Assembly: GCA_033816765.1 (NCBI GenBank)
Contig: CM066297.1
Location: 2,040,573-2,104,572 of the forward strand
Source of the DNA: Nothopassalora personata
Taxonomy: Eukaryota; Ascomycota; Dothideomycetes; Mycosphaerellales; Mycosphaerellaceae
Direction of reading: 5' to 3'
Length of the DNA stretch: 64,000 nt
A program made the translations under genes and the position numbers. Within the stretch, counting starts at the first letter, position 1. Each line of letters starts with the position of its first letter. The notes below the pieces were generated by a model. It saw only the letters and a list, made by a program, of their open reading frames with translations. It did no database searches and was not told the DNA's origin. Shown piece after piece: positions 20,382 to 30,830 of the stretch.

Positions 20382-23300
20382 ATGGACGACCGTTCAGACA
20401 CGCCGCCCGTGCTGCTGAGCCCAAACGGGGCAGGACCCGACTTGTACATGGCCGCGCCTGACGATGTTGATCCATACTACGGACATGGTGCTACAGCAGG
20501 CGGAGCAGCAGCAGGGATGAGGGCCCCAGCGTTGGAACCTGGACCTGCTGGCACTGGCAGTGGCAGCAGTCATGCTGCCGCGCCTGGTGCATCAAAACAA
20601 TTGCGCTCTGCCTCAGGCAGCTTGCTCAACCCCGTCCTGCTGCCAACGCCGGGCACCGTCAAGGATATGCGAAATAGGTTCGACCGGAGTGCCGCGCCGG
20701 TACCCGGAGCCCGATCGCAACCGCTTGCAGCCAGCACCAGCAGAGACAGGTACAGACGACCGACGACCGCCAGCAGGAACGCGCAGCGATCTCCTACAGG
20801 CGGCGGCGGCACCAGCGAGAGCGAGACGAGACGCCTGCAGAAACGTATGCCGGTCAACAGGCTGCCGCGAAAGTCACCGTCGACGTCATTCGAGCTGTCA
20901 AACTCTTCATTCTCCTCCGGCACCAGCGCTGGCACCATGAAGACGACGCCAAGTCAGCCGCATACCGCCTTCACCCCGAAACGCGCCAGGTCACCCAACA
21001 AACAGCACTGTTCCAGCTCGAGACCGCTGTTCGGCGAGATCACCGCAGATGGGACGTTCTATGGCAACTTTGCATTGGGCGATTACGGGCCACTTCCGAC
21101 CTTCCAGAAGGCACCGCGACGTGGTAGTGAGAGCAGCATTACACTAGGCCACGGACGCAGTCAATCTCACCAAGATATCTCATCGCCATACCTAGCACCG
21201 CCATCAACGCAGAAGCTCAGTCACAAGCGAAGTCGAAGCGACATGGACCACATGAAACCCCAGATGATGCCCAGCATGCCTGACCTCAACGCGCAGATCA
21301 GACCTGAGTTATATCCCACACCGCCGAACTCCGGTACTCGTCATGCTCGGCATGCAAACTCACACTCAGCTTCGAGGATACCAGTCAGCAATCGAGGAGC
21401 ATCAGACGACTCGGGAGCCTCCTCGAATGGCTATTCGCGCCCGCCTTCAGTCATATCTAGTGGACCCGATCGAAGGCGACCTGCTCAATCCCCTTGCCGC
21501 GCACGCCCAGCGACGCCTTCGAAAGGCAAAGAGAACAGCAACCCGAACGCTCGAAGTCGATACCATCCTCCCGCGATGCCTACCACTCCTTCAGGCCAAA
21601 TTCTCTCCGCCAAGATCGTGGCGCCCTTGCCAAAGACGTCGCCTCCATTGCGTTCATCTCGGCCTAGGCAGCCCGTGAGCTCGGCGACCACTTCTGCAAG
21701 CCGTGCACGGGCAGCTGAACGTTTCCAGGGTGCTGTGAACTCGAATAACCCAAGAGATGGCCGAAGGCCGAGCGAGCAATGGCTGGGCAAGCCGTACGAT
21801 CCTCAGACCGAGCGGTCGAGACGAAAGATACCCGAGCTTAACAATGTGGACTTTGCAGAAAGAAGAGAACGAATACAAAGAGCGATATCGCAGAGCCTGA
21901 AGTCCACCGAGTCCCACGAGAGCTTGGAAAGAAGTCAGTCGCGGAGTGGATCTAGAGGCCCTGCTTCGCGTGCTCCTTCGAAATTGGCTTCGAACGACCA
22001 CGGGCAAGCTTCAAGCGGTGCAGATGCCGACACGCAGCGGGACGGGGATCAATGGCAGGGTCAAGACGGGACCCTTCATATGTCGCGATCAGCTGCCCGT
22101 GAAGCAACTGCACAGCACCAGAGCCATGCACGAACGTTGAGCGTCGAAACTGCTGGCTTCGCGGTACCAAGTACCGCAAGTCCGGATCCCTTGACCGGTC
22201 ACACCGATCGAACGATGTTCCAGGATGAAAGTCCTGTCCTCGGCCGGCTCGCAGCGGACCCAGCGACGACTGCACCTAAACAGGCAGCAGAAGAGACGCT
22301 TATGCTTTTGACGCCAGCAACATATCAGCCGCGCTCCAAGCCCTCAGCGATTGACGTGACCCAGGATGCGCCTTTGCAAGAGGTCCGAAGTCCAAGCGTC
22401 TTGGATAATGTCATGCGCATGCGTGAACGACGCGACTCCACGTCTAGTCGAACAGGCACAGAGTTTGCAGATGACAGTGCTTCCGCTAATGGAAGTCCCA
22501 GCGATCTGGGTGACGCATGGACCCTCAGCGGGACTGGCTTGAGCGGCGACCAAGGTTCCATTCGAATCATGCTCGACGATGACCCAAATCTTACAGCACA
22601 TGCGGAGCAATGGTCCAATGATGTGGACCCTCACTTTCAAGATGTGCAAAATCGTGACCGCTCCAAGGACGATGCACGAGCAGTGCAACAGTACAACCAC
22701 GAAGCATTCACAGCCAATGGCTTCATGGAATCCCCTGTTGAGGAGACCCAGACATTCCTCGATGACCCTGCGCAGGTCACTCCACGTAGACTGCCCAACC
22801 GTGACGATACCTTGAAGCCTGCTGTGTTCAACGCTGAGCAAGCACCCGGAGAAGACCATCACAACGCAAATGACGCAGGCACCTTTGCTAGTGTGCTCGA
22901 GTACTACCGTTCGACCGGCACTGTCACCGAAGAGATGATGGAAGAGCTGAATACCCACCACATGGTGGATTTACAACGCATCTCTGCCGATGGCGGCTCG
23001 AACGCGCATATGACCGAGAGTCTACTGGACAGCATAATGGGCAATAGAACGCCGCAAGATGAGGTCAACGGCAAGCAGATGCTGGAAGCGAGCACGTACG
23101 AGATACCGACCGTCACACCAGATACACCTCCCATGGCGGAAGATTTCGAGCCCGGCCACGTGATTGTGTATGGGAGCGACATGAATGCATCCACAGATGA
23201 GGATGAATTCCAGGCCAAGATCCGGAAGGCTGACGAGGATTGGGCGCGTCAGCAAATGGGCGAGGATCCATTCACGCAACATCACGAGGCGGATGAAAAG

Positions 23301-26111
23301 CCTCTTCCACCACCAAAAGACGAGGGATACACACCGCGATCAAGCACTGGTCCTGTCGGCGGAAGTTTCTCGCCTGGCCTCGGTGAGGCCGGCCTAAGAA
23401 TATCGACAATCGGCGCCTTAGACATGGCAGAGATCCAGGCAGCTGGCGATCTTGCTGCCGAATTTACCTCACCCTCTTCCTCCGTGGCATCCCCAATGCA
23501 GACATCAGCACCTCCGCTGCCATCGTATGCGCCGCCTCCGGTTCCGTCAGACTTGGCCTCGAGGTCATCTTTTGCACTTCCAGACATGGCTGCTGCGAAA
23601 GCATATTCCGATCGGGAGTCGAGTGACATGTCACCGCAATATCGCAAAACCAACTGGGGAGCTTCAGAGTCATCACGGCCGTCCGTTGATAGTCAACGGA
23701 TACAGCTTCCTGGTTCGCAGTCGATGACTTCGTTCAATACCGGGGAGTCAACTCGGCAGGCCTCTATCGATACATGCGGTGACAGCCAATCACGACTGCT
23801 CAAGACAACCTCGCCTGGTCCAGAGCAGAAACGTCTGTTGAAGCGTCGTCACATCATAAGGGAGCTGCTGGATACCGAGAACTCGTACCATCAAGATCTC
23901 AAGATCATCGAGGATATCTACAAAGCGACTTGTACACCCGAGCTCGTTGCTCCTGAAGACAAGAAGGTACTGTTCGGCAATTGCGATGACATTGAGCGCT
24001 TCGCATTGAGTTTCTACGATGAGATGCGCAAAGCTGTGACCCAAGTATATGTCCCTCCGAAGTCGCATCGCTGGCTGAACAAGCGTGGCAGCTTCTCCAC
24101 CACCCAGAGTGACGGCACAAGCCAAAACTCGCAACAAGAAGGCGTGGATGACGAGAAGGACCGCACGACCACGATCGGTCGTACATTCCTGATGAATCTG
24201 GCGCAGATGGAGCAAGTTTATGGAACATACTTGAGAAACCACGATGCGGCCAATCAGCGACTTTCAGCCATACAGAATGTTACGACTGTCAAATGTTGGT
24301 TGGATGAATGCCATGCGAATGCAAGTGATATCACGGCAGCGTGGGACCTTGACTCGCTTCTTGTCAAGCCGACGCAAAGAGTGGCGAAGTATCCTATGTT
24401 ACTGCAACAGCTTCTGGAGACCACCCCGGCGGATCACCCCGACCATGAGGATCTCAAGACGGCGGCCAAGGACTTGATCAGCATGTTGACGCGCATTAAC
24501 GACGCCAAGAAGCGTGCAGACATTGTCGATCAGATCGTCAACCCGAGCAAGAGTCGCAAGGAGTCAGATATCCGCAGCGGGCTAGCAAAGGCTTTTGGAC
24601 GGCGGACTGAGAAGCTGAAGGAACGCGTCGGCATCGCCGAGGTCTTCCAGGATCCAGATTTTGATGAGCTGGCACACAAGTTCGGCGGTCACTTCATTCG
24701 GCTGCAAATCTGCATGCGCGACGTGCAGGACTACATTCACCGAGCTGACAAATCCATTGAGCTCATCAACGGCTACGCCACCGCCCTTCAGCTGTTCATC
24801 GATTTGAGAACGAGTCCCGATACCGTCGCCGTTAGCAAGTGGCGAAGGTATGGTCAGGTTATCCATGAGCTGGCTACAATTGCATTCAATGAGCACAAAG
24901 CCGACATCTCGAAGCGAGTGCTGGCGCCGATGATTCAGTGCATCAAGCTGCATGAAGGGCCCCAGAATGCGATCAACAAGCGCAAAAGGCGCATTGTAGA
25001 CTTTGCCAAGTGCAAGTCTGAGGAACGTCGTGGGGTCAAGCCTGACAAGAAGACGATAGAGGCATCGGATCAATATGTCGCGCTTAACGAAACGTTGAAG
25101 GTCGATCTGCCAAAGCTTTACAATTTGACTGCGCAGCTGGTCCAAAACACTTTGCATTGCTTCGTCGACATTCAGCTCAAGTGGCACAACACTTGGGAGA
25201 GGAAGCTTCAGCCGCTTCTGGATGCTGCAGATGTACCGAAGAGCATTCAAGAGATCGAGCCAGCTTTCAGGCCTGACTATGCCGAGGTCGAGAAGAGTTT
25301 GCAGCAGCTGTCGATATGCAATGGCACTCTGAAGATAGAAGCAGCGAACTTCTTGTCGCCAACACCGACACCATACGCCGACGGCAGCTCATCTCGCCGC
25401 CCGTCGAACTTGGATAAGGGAACACTTTCCGTTGGCAGCGAGGCTTCGACTGCGCTTAACACCAGGCGTCACAGTGGCATATACTCGACAGCTACGGACA
25501 CGAAGCCACCTGTTCTTAACCTTGACGGCCGAGCTCGCTCGAACTCGTCGGTGTCCGGGCGCACCGCGATGTCAAATACTCCAGCCTCAGTACAGCCCAA
25601 TCAACGGCCTTGGTCCAACTCGCAAACACCTAGCTCTTCTTTCACGATAAGCAGGCCGACGACTGCGAATACACCTGTTGTACCTGGTGCATTCCCCTCT
25701 CTCTCACCTCAGAGCTCTGATAACCAGCGTGCGTCTCGCAGCTCAGATGCCACCTACTTTACGCCTCGGCCAGGCAAGAGCGAGGACAGTCATCGATACT
25801 CTGGCCTCTTCAACTCCGCCTTGCCTCCCGAAGTAAGTGGTGCGCCGTCACAAGAGCCAGCACCCTCCTCGTCCAGAGCTGCACCAGAAGACACCAAAGT
25901 CATGTTCGTCTGCGCCAGCTTATTCGAGTTCAGCATTGATAAAACTCGCAAAGAAGCTGGTTACCCCTACTTGCAGTACGTTCAGGGCGAGGTTTTTGAT
26001 GTGGTGGCGCAGAAAGGCGAACTTTGGCTGGCGAAGAACCAGGACGATGCTAATAATGAACTCGGCTGGATTTGGGAGCAACATTTCATCATTCTCTCGA
26101 GTGACAGCTAA
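20382..26111 (+). CDS. RhoGEF with DH, BAR and SH3 domains (Gef1/Tuba-like)
   Basis: A single-exon protein of 1909 aa. The first ~1140 residues are disordered, Ser/Pro/Arg-rich and probably phosphorylated. The Dbl-homology domain begins at about 1150 (LKRRHIIRELLDTENSYHQDL) and runs to about 1385, including the conserved final helix VKPTQRVAKYPMLLQQLLE. A BAR-type coiled region follows (about 1415-1640, with the FGGHFIRLQICMRDVQDYI segment). After another Ser-rich stretch comes a C-terminal SH3-like domain (about 1835-1905: MFVCASLFEF, GEVFDVV, LGWIWEQHFI). The DH-BAR arrangement without a PH domain resembles S. pombe Gef1 and animal Tuba, Cdc42 exchange factors acting at the cortex. Cdc42 as substrate is inferred. 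The start is the first ATG of the frame; a later one cannot be excluded. Confidence 0.9.
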   Translation: MDDRSDTPPVLLSPNGAGPDLYMAAPDDVDPYYGHGATAGGAAAGMRAPALEPGPAGTGSGSSHAAAPGASKQLRSASGSLLNPVLLPTPGTVKDMRNRFDRSAAPVPGARSQPLAASTSRDRYRRPTTASRNAQRSPTGGGGTSESETRRLQKRMPVNRLPRKSPSTSFELSNSSFSSGTSAGTMKTTPSQPHTAFTPKRARSPNKQHCSSSRPLFGEITADGTFYGNFALGDYGPLPTFQKAPRRGSESSITLGHGRSQSHQDISSPYLAPPSTQKLSHKRSRSDMDHMKPQMMPSMPDLNAQIRPELYPTPPNSGTRHARHANSHSASRIPVSNRGASDDSGASSNGYSRPPSVISSGPDRRRPAQSPCRARPATPSKGKENSNPNARSRYHPPAMPTTPSGQILSAKIVAPLPKTSPPLRSSRPRQPVSSATTSASRARAAERFQGAVNSNNPRDGRRPSEQWLGKPYDPQTERSRRKIPELNNVDFAERRERIQRAISQSLKSTESHESLERSQSRSGSRGPASRAPSKLASNDHGQASSGADADTQRDGDQWQGQDGTLHMSRSAAREATAQHQSHARTLSVETAGFAVPSTASPDPLTGHTDRTMFQDESPVLGRLAADPATTAPKQAAEETLMLLTPATYQPRSKPSAIDVTQDAPLQEVRSPSVLDNVMRMRERRDSTSSRTGTEFADDSASANGSPSDLGDAWTLSGTGLSGDQGSIRIMLDDDPNLTAHAEQWSNDVDPHFQDVQNRDRSKDDARAVQQYNHEAFTANGFMESPVEETQTFLDDPAQVTPRRLPNRDDTLKPAVFNAEQAPGEDHHNANDAGTFASVLEYYRSTGTVTEEMMEELNTHHMVDLQRISADGGSNAHMTESLLDSIMGNRTPQDEVNGKQMLEASTYEIPTVTPDTPPMAEDFEPGHVIVYGSDMNASTDEDEFQAKIRKADEDWARQQMGEDPFTQHHEADEKPLPPPKDEGYTPRSSTGPVGGSFSPGLGEAGLRISTIGALDMAEIQAAGDLAAEFTSPSSSVASPMQTSAPPLPSYAPPPVPSDLASRSSFALPDMAAAKAYSDRESSDMSPQYRKTNWGASESSRPSVDSQRIQLPGSQSMTSFNTGESTRQASIDTCGDSQSRLLKTTSPGPEQKRLLKRRHIIRELLDTENSYHQDLKIIEDIYKATCTPELVAPEDKKVLFGNCDDIERFALSFYDEMRKAVTQVYVPPKSHRWLNKRGSFSTTQSDGTSQNSQQEGVDDEKDRTTTIGRTFLMNLAQMEQVYGTYLRNHDAANQRLSAIQNVTTVKCWLDECHANASDITAAWDLDSLLVKPTQRVAKYPMLLQQLLETTPADHPDHEDLKTAAKDLISMLTRINDAKKRADIVDQIVNPSKSRKESDIRSGLAKAFGRRTEKLKERVGIAEVFQDPDFDELAHKFGGHFIRLQICMRDVQDYIHRADKSIELINGYATALQLFIDLRTSPDTVAVSKWRRYGQVIHELATIAFNEHKADISKRVLAPMIQCIKLHEGPQNAINKRKRRIVDFAKCKSEERRGVKPDKKTIEASDQYVALNETLKVDLPKLYNLTAQLVQNTLHCFVDIQLKWHNTWERKLQPLLDAADVPKSIQEIEPAFRPDYAEVEKSLQQLSICNGTLKIEAANFLSPTPTPYADGSSSRRPSNLDKGTLSVGSEASTALNTRRHSGIYSTATDTKPPVLNLDGRARSNSSVSGRTAMSNTPASVQPNQRPWSNSQTPSSSFTISRPTTANTPVVPGAFPSLSPQSSDNQRASRSSDATYFTPRPGKSEDSHRYSGLFNSALPPEVSGAPSQEPAPSSSRAAPEDTKVMFVCASLFEFSIDKTRKEAGYPYLQYVQGEVFDVVAQKGELWLAKNQDDANNELGWIWEQHFIILSSDS

Positions 26112-26657
26112 TGCTGTGCGTACTGCACAACTTCCCTCCTATTCCCGGACCGCATGATACCTGGTACCTGGCGGCAACCAAAACCACAATCGATACCACA
26201 AAACGACTCGCCACTGCCCCTACTACGATGCAATTACTACGTTGTCTTCTGTATTGTCTACGAAGTTACACCTTACTTTTGCACACAGCCAGCGGAGGCG
26301 TTCCAGGAACCAAAACCTTCGTCAGCGATACAAGCGTGGGCATTATACCACCAGGCGTTCTATGATGGGACACTCTTTGTCGCTGCCTTTGCACTGCGCT
26401 CCAACACTGTTGGAATAGATGTTATGGAGAGTAAGGATATGGGTCTACCTTGCAGACGGGATGGGTATGGTTTGGGGCTTATGTGTGAGAAACTTGACGG
26501 CACAACAGTTGCAAATGGCAAATAGCGACAGGTCGCTACGTGGAGAGCAGTATATGTATAGTAGTAGTAGAAATGTCCTGAGGACGGAGGGATGAATACG
26601 AGACATTCACGACCGACAATGCTTTCAAATTCTCGATTGTCGATCGATCTATCAATG
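26112..26657. other. Convergent 3' spacer (RhoGEF / ERD1)
   Basis: About 550 bp between convergent genes. One 123-aa plus-strand ORF (26154-26525) has no domain, and I read it as untranslated sequence. Confidence 0.5.
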
Positions 26658-27752
26658 TTAGAGTTCTATTCCCATGCCTGGTAGACTTCTCACATACTCC
26701 GTCTCGACTCTGAAATACACCCAGACCCATCGTCGTAGTAGTTCCATGATCTCGAGGAGGAAGATACCACCCTCTATCCCGTCCAGGTACACCAGATGCA
26801 GAGATAACTTCATCGACCACGCGAACCGGAAGACCAAGTCGAAGATTATGACGCCGTAGTAAAGCATTGGCAGCTTGAACACCCGATGTCGGCGCAGACC
26901 AAAAGGCTTTTCTGGAGTGGTGTGGTAGTGTTGCGAGAGGAGTGTTAGGTCCCAGTCCATGGAGACGTCCCACCAAAAGGAGTAGAGGGAGTTCGTCAGC
27001 GCTGCTAGAGTCCAGAAGGACTGGTAGGCTGGGTTGTTCCTCGCGATCGAGCTCAGGATGACGACGGGAAAGGCTGTCGCATACTTGAGTGCATTCGCGC
27101 GCTGTCCTTCCTTCAAGCACTGGCTCAGTCGAATCATGAATGGCCATGCAATCGCCAGCGGCACAATCGCCTCGTGCGCACAAAGTCGGTCCGGCTTGTT
27201 GGTGGTATGAAGTCCTTTGAAGAACATACAGAACGTCACGAAGACTTCTGAGATCGGCTTTGAGTAAGACGTCAACGCATCTGCCAGCAGCACGTCTCCG
27301 AACTTTTCAGGCTTGGGCTTTGCAATGCCTCCGATGGCACATCGCTTTAGTCCTTGGAAGAGCCTTGCCACACCATGCCCATTCCTCGCTCCAAATCGCG
27401 GCAACATCAGGACCACCATCATAGCAAAGAACAACACATTCGGGATCCAGTCGTATGCAATGACCAGGTCTGGATCTCCTCTGGTCAAATTCCAGAATAC
27501 TACAATCGCAAAGATCCACATTCCAGACAAGACCCCCGCGAGCCGATACGTCGACGTATGTAGCGCCGGCTCATCTCCTTCAGGTCGAACCGGATATCGT
27601 ATCAGGCTGAAGATGTCAATTGACAAGAGGTGGAAGCCATGGAGGTTCAAGGCCCATAGCCAAAATCCAAGGATTAGTTCGAGTTGGAGGCGGAAGGGAA
27701 GAGGCAGAGCCCGGCTGAAGGGGTCGGGGCCTTCTGCCGGGACTTCGTCCAT
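26658..27752 (-). CDS. ERD1: EXS-domain Golgi protein Erd1
   Basis: Multi-pass Golgi membrane protein of the EXS family. Yeast Erd1 is needed for retention of ER lumenal proteins and for phosphate recycling from Golgi glycosylation. The start at 27752 (MDEVPAEGPDPFSRALPLPF) gives 364 aa, matching yeast Erd1 (about 362). The frame is open another 70 residues upstream, but that part is low-complexity and is not expected. Hydrophobic segments alternate with the EXS signatures: LGFWLWALNLHG, GDVLLADALTSYSKP, AYQSFWTLAALTNSLYSFWWDVSMDWDL and FRFAWSMKL, then LEIMELLRRWVWVYFRVE near the C-terminus. The gene is intronless. It diverges from the macro-domain gene with a 580-bp shared upstream region. 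Confidence 0.93.
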   Translation of the reverse strand: MDEVPAEGPDPFSRALPLPFRLQLELILGFWLWALNLHGFHLLSIDIFSLIRYPVRPEGDEPALHTSTYRLAGVLSGMWIFAIVVFWNLTRGDPDLVIAYDWIPNVLFFAMMVVLMLPRFGARNGHGVARLFQGLKRCAIGGIAKPKPEKFGDVLLADALTSYSKPISEVFVTFCMFFKGLHTTNKPDRLCAHEAIVPLAIAWPFMIRLSQCLKEGQRANALKYATAFPVVILSSIARNNPAYQSFWTLAALTNSLYSFWWDVSMDWDLTLLSQHYHTTPEKPFGLRRHRVFKLPMLYYGVIIFDLVFRFAWSMKLSLHLVYLDGIEGGIFLLEIMELLRRWVWVYFRVETEYVRSLPGMGIEL

Positions 27753-28332
27753 GTCGTTCAAGGAGAATGGGTGATGGATGGGAGTTGGGAGTTTTGACGT
27801 TGAGTGTCGAAGGTGTAGGAGAAGTGGCTTTGGACTGGGTGTTTGATTGGTTGGAGAGCCGAGGTTTTGCCTTGGGCGCGCTAGGCAGGGGTGGGAAGGG
27901 ACGTGATGTTGATGTGAGGCCTTCTTCCTCTGCTTCGTGCTTGACACCGATATCATGTACATGTTCTTGCTCTATCGGCGGACCGGCACTATCTCGATGA
28001 TGTTCATTACAATATCGAGCTGATAGTCTGGACGTCCAGGCCTTAGCTTTGAGACTGCTCCCTCTGAGAGAACATGACCAAGGCTTGGAAAACTCTCATT
28101 GTCAACTGATGTAACACGACAGAATCGCGATCATCCAAAACGGACATTATTGGAGCTGGATGCAATCACTCTGAGCAGCATTTTGCCACGTGGCTAGATG
28201 CCACCTTGATTCAAGAGGCGTTCGGCACAGGCACCAGCTCATGATCGTGATCTATATGCAGCCTGGGCAGCTTGTGTTCGATCATCTGCACTTTTACAAC
28301 TACCGTACCTTGAGGCAAAGAGCAATCACACT
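27753..28332. other. Divergent promoter region ERD1 / macro-domain gene
   Basis: 580 bp between divergent starts. No ORF of interest apart from the upstream extension of the ERD1 frame. It presumably carries both promoters. Confidence 0.5.
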
Positions 28333-29154
28333 ATGGCAGATCCTGATCAGCAGGCCTCCAGCTCAGCTGCAACGCACAAAGCCAAGATCCTGCCTGACTT
28401 CCACCTTCTCTGCATGTACGAGAAGTTCTCAGATGCCTTCAAAGCTGCAGTAGAGAAGTGCTATCCTGAACTGTATCAGAAGACCCAAATCACGATCCAC
28501 GGATGCAGGCTGAAGGCACTACCCGAACATCTCTGCTTCGATGCTGTGGTCTCTCCGGCGAACTTGTATGGCCGCCTGGATGGAGCGTTCGATGATGCAT
28601 TGGCACGAGCGTACGGACCGAAGAACGACTATGGTTGGATCACTAGAAAGGCTCAGAAGGTGTTGTATGAGAAGTGGCGTGGCTTCGCGCCGCCAGGAAC
28701 TTGCACTTTGGTGCCGCTTGATCACGATCACGAAGATGAGCCTAGCGGACCAGGAGCCGCGACGCAGAATCCGTGGGGCACGAAATACCTTCTGCTTTGT
28801 CCCACAATGCGCATTCCTGACATGGTCGATTGGGATCTGGAAGTCGTCTACGAATGTGTCTGGTCGCTACTCTGTGCTGTCGACAACCACAACCGAGAAA
28901 TGGGCGTATCTGGCTCTAGAGCCAAGGAGATTCACAGCATTCTGATCACCCCCCTCGGGACTGGTGTCGGCAACATAAGCCCACAAAGGTGGGCGGAGCA
29001 ATGCGTGGTTGCCATGAAGCAGTGGGTCGAGGCTGTAGAGAAACCCGAGATCTGGTGCAATCTACATTGGGGCAAGATTCTGGACGATCATGTCGAGGTC
29101 GCAGCTACATACGGCAAAGAGTACTCGCAGCACCCTCAGCGCCTCAATGCGTAG
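28333..29154 (+). CDS. Macro domain-like protein
   Basis: A single-exon protein of 273 aa. The segment CFDAVVSPANLYGRLDGAFDDAL (about residues 72-94) is the macro-domain core: a strand, the Ala-Asn pair that contacts ADP-ribose, then a glycine loop and helix. Later strands (KYLLLCPTMRIP, and ILITPLGTGVGNISPQRWAEQ with its glycine loop) complete the alpha/beta fold. Macro domains bind or hydrolyse ADP-ribose and its derivatives; activity here is not predictable. The N-terminal ~45 residues form an extra strand-helix (FHLLCMYEKFSDAFK) typical of the fungal macro-like subgroup. The stop codon lies inside the end of a convergent gene, so the two coding sequences overlap by 19 bp. Confidence 0.82.
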   Translation: MADPDQQASSSAATHKAKILPDFHLLCMYEKFSDAFKAAVEKCYPELYQKTQITIHGCRLKALPEHLCFDAVVSPANLYGRLDGAFDDALARAYGPKNDYGWITRKAQKVLYEKWRGFAPPGTCTLVPLDHDHEDEPSGPGAATQNPWGTKYLLLCPTMRIPDMVDWDLEVVYECVWSLLCAVDNHNREMGVSGSRAKEIHSILITPLGTGVGNISPQRWAEQCVVAMKQWVEAVEKPEIWCNLHWGKILDDHVEVAATYGKEYSQHPQRLNA

Positions 29155-29637
29155 ATATACGACCCTTGGCTGATTACCGGATCACCCTTCACCAGGCGTT
29201 CATTACTTATGGTTTCGCATAACTTCTTGTAGTTGTCAGAGCTTGCATGTTTGTCGAGAGCGGCTTGGTTGACATATCTGGACGAGATCAGCACCGTCAG
29301 ACTGGATCGATTAATCCGTTGCGCATTGAGTATACCTCTCATGCATCAAGAATGTTACATTGTCTCCACTGCCTTGCTGGTACAAAGAGAATTCCAGACT
29401 TTCCGGCTCGTTTGCTTTGATATACTCGATCGCTTCGATGGTCAATTCTTTCAGCTGCACATTTCAATATCAGCATTCGATGTCGACGAAGATTGAAATC
29501 ATCTATGAGCTTACTCTTTCAGCTTTGCCAGGCGCCGCCTGAATAGTGGCCAGTAAAGCGACTTCCTGCGACATCTTCAGATCTGGACAAGTCGATTGTG
29601 CGAATGCGAGCAAAGCACAGTAGAGGAAAGTGTGCAT
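29136..29637 (-). CDS. ABM-domain (antibiotic biosynthesis monooxygenase-like) protein
   Basis: Three exons on the minus strand: 29637-29515, 29454-29336 and 29277-29136, with introns of 60 nt (GTAAGC...GTGCAG) and 58 nt (GTATAC...GTCCAG). All phases agree. The product has 127 aa, or 106 aa from the second Met (29574), the likelier start. It reads as an ABM dimeric alpha-beta barrel: EVALLATIQAAPGKAERLK, then IEYIKANEPESLEFSLYQQ, FLMHERYVNQAALDKH and KKLCETISNERL. ABM proteins include small monooxygenases and many of unknown activity. Starting at 29637 would add a hydrophobic MHTFLYCALLAFAQS leader. None of its exons is long enough to stand out as an ORF. The last exon overlaps the end of the macro-domain gene. 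Confidence 0.82.
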
Positions 29638-30044
29638 TTGATAGTTAGCTGGAGCTGAATCAGTCGAAAGAAAGGGCCATCTTGAGGTCTATATATCTTA
29701 CAGGCTGCTTGGCCGCTACCGAAATAGGAAACAGAGCTAATGCACTCGTAAACCTTGGCAGACTACGCATGACAGCTTCAAATGGCCGATGGTATGCATT
29801 CTCATGTTGCAGACTAACACTATCTGGAAGGACCACTGGACGGTGCTACGCCGCTGATGAGTACAGCCAATAGTCTGCAGTGCCCGACCTGCTCATGACG
29901 ATGTTACGCGAAGCATATTCATCCTGCATTCACCTCGCGTACAACGGCCCGAGACGGCAACGCGGGCACTATACTTCCATTTGCATTTCCACGCAGAGGA
30001 GTCGAAAGATGGACACCAAGCTCCGCAGTCGATCCATGACCAGA
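29638..30044. other. Spacer upstream of the ABM gene
   Basis: About 400 bp with no supported coding sequence; presumably the ABM promoter and the 3' flank of the decayed secreted-protein gene. Confidence 0.45.
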
Positions 30045-30830
30045 TCAACCATCCTTAACTTCGCATACAACCAACTCGTAACATTGGCCAATCAAGAGCA
30101 CCGACTCGAACCCGTCGACCAAGGCGGCGAACCCAATCGTCACATTCGCGATCTTCTTCATAGTCTTGAATTCGTACGGCAACATCTCTGCTCCCTTTTC
30201 AATTCCTTTCAACGCAACAGGTGTATACGGCAAGGACTCTGCAAATCTCTGCACGTACTTCTGTGCGGCATCGTCCCAGCCAAAGCCCGTTGCGCTCAGG
30301 GTGCATGAACTGGCCAACGTGGCTTGACTTGCCGGCTCGTTGACGATGCATGCGAAGAAGATGAGGTCGAGATCAAAGTGCTGAACTGAAGGGCGTTGTA
30401 GTGATCACGAATTGGGATGTGAGGCTGCCGGCAAGGAGATTGGGAGTATTGCCAGCACTGTTACCGATGGTATTGTCTCCTCAAGCGGGATTGATGGGTC
30501 CGATGCTGAGGCCAGGGATGATTTTGAGTCTTCGCGGCTAGCGTTGTCAGTGCTGTCAATGACAGTATTACTACGGCTTCGGGTTCGACATACTGCGACT
30601 TTGGAGGAGGCATATGAAAGACCTTGGTAGACGCCCATGTTTGGCCGGATCTGAGGTGCGATTTGCAGGAGTGTGAGGTCGTCGAACTGCGGGCTATTGT
30701 CAGAGGTCACCAGACATATGTTGAAGGCATGACTGACTGTGGCTATGTTAGACGTGCAGCTGCGTGTTGCAGATACGATCGCGGCTAGAACTCCCTGGAG
30801 GATTAGGGAACGTTCGAGGGAAACAGAAAC
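30045..30830 (-). pseudogene. Decayed secreted-protein gene, copy 2 of a tandem pair
   Basis: Reads on the minus strand. A signal-peptide-like stretch (SLILQGVLAAIVSATRSC) has no in-frame ATG; an in-frame TAA lies just before it, and the only ATG nearby is in another frame. Then come QFDDLTLLQIAPQIRPNMG and GVYQGLSYASSKVA, ending at a good donor (GTATGT). After a plausible 53-nt intron the frame gives IIPGLSIGPINPA and then a TGA. The same frame continues as TPNLLAGSLTSQFVITTTPF. A shift is needed to reach the final block HFDLDLIFFACIVNEPASQ, CTLSATG and the C-terminus CYELVVCEVKDG with its stop. It is a relative of the gene at 31509-32432. No start, one stop and one frameshift argue for a pseudogene; a long intron is the alternative. 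Confidence 0.6.

Noticed and set aside
24582..25250. 222-aa minus-strand ORF inside the RhoGEF gene
   Set aside because: Shadow of the DH-BAR region; the sense frame carries the conserved motifs.
30090..30125. Second tRNA B-box-like GGGTTCGAGTC on the minus strand
   Set aside because: It lies inside the open last exon of the decayed secreted-protein gene (LVDGFESVLL) and has no tRNA fold.
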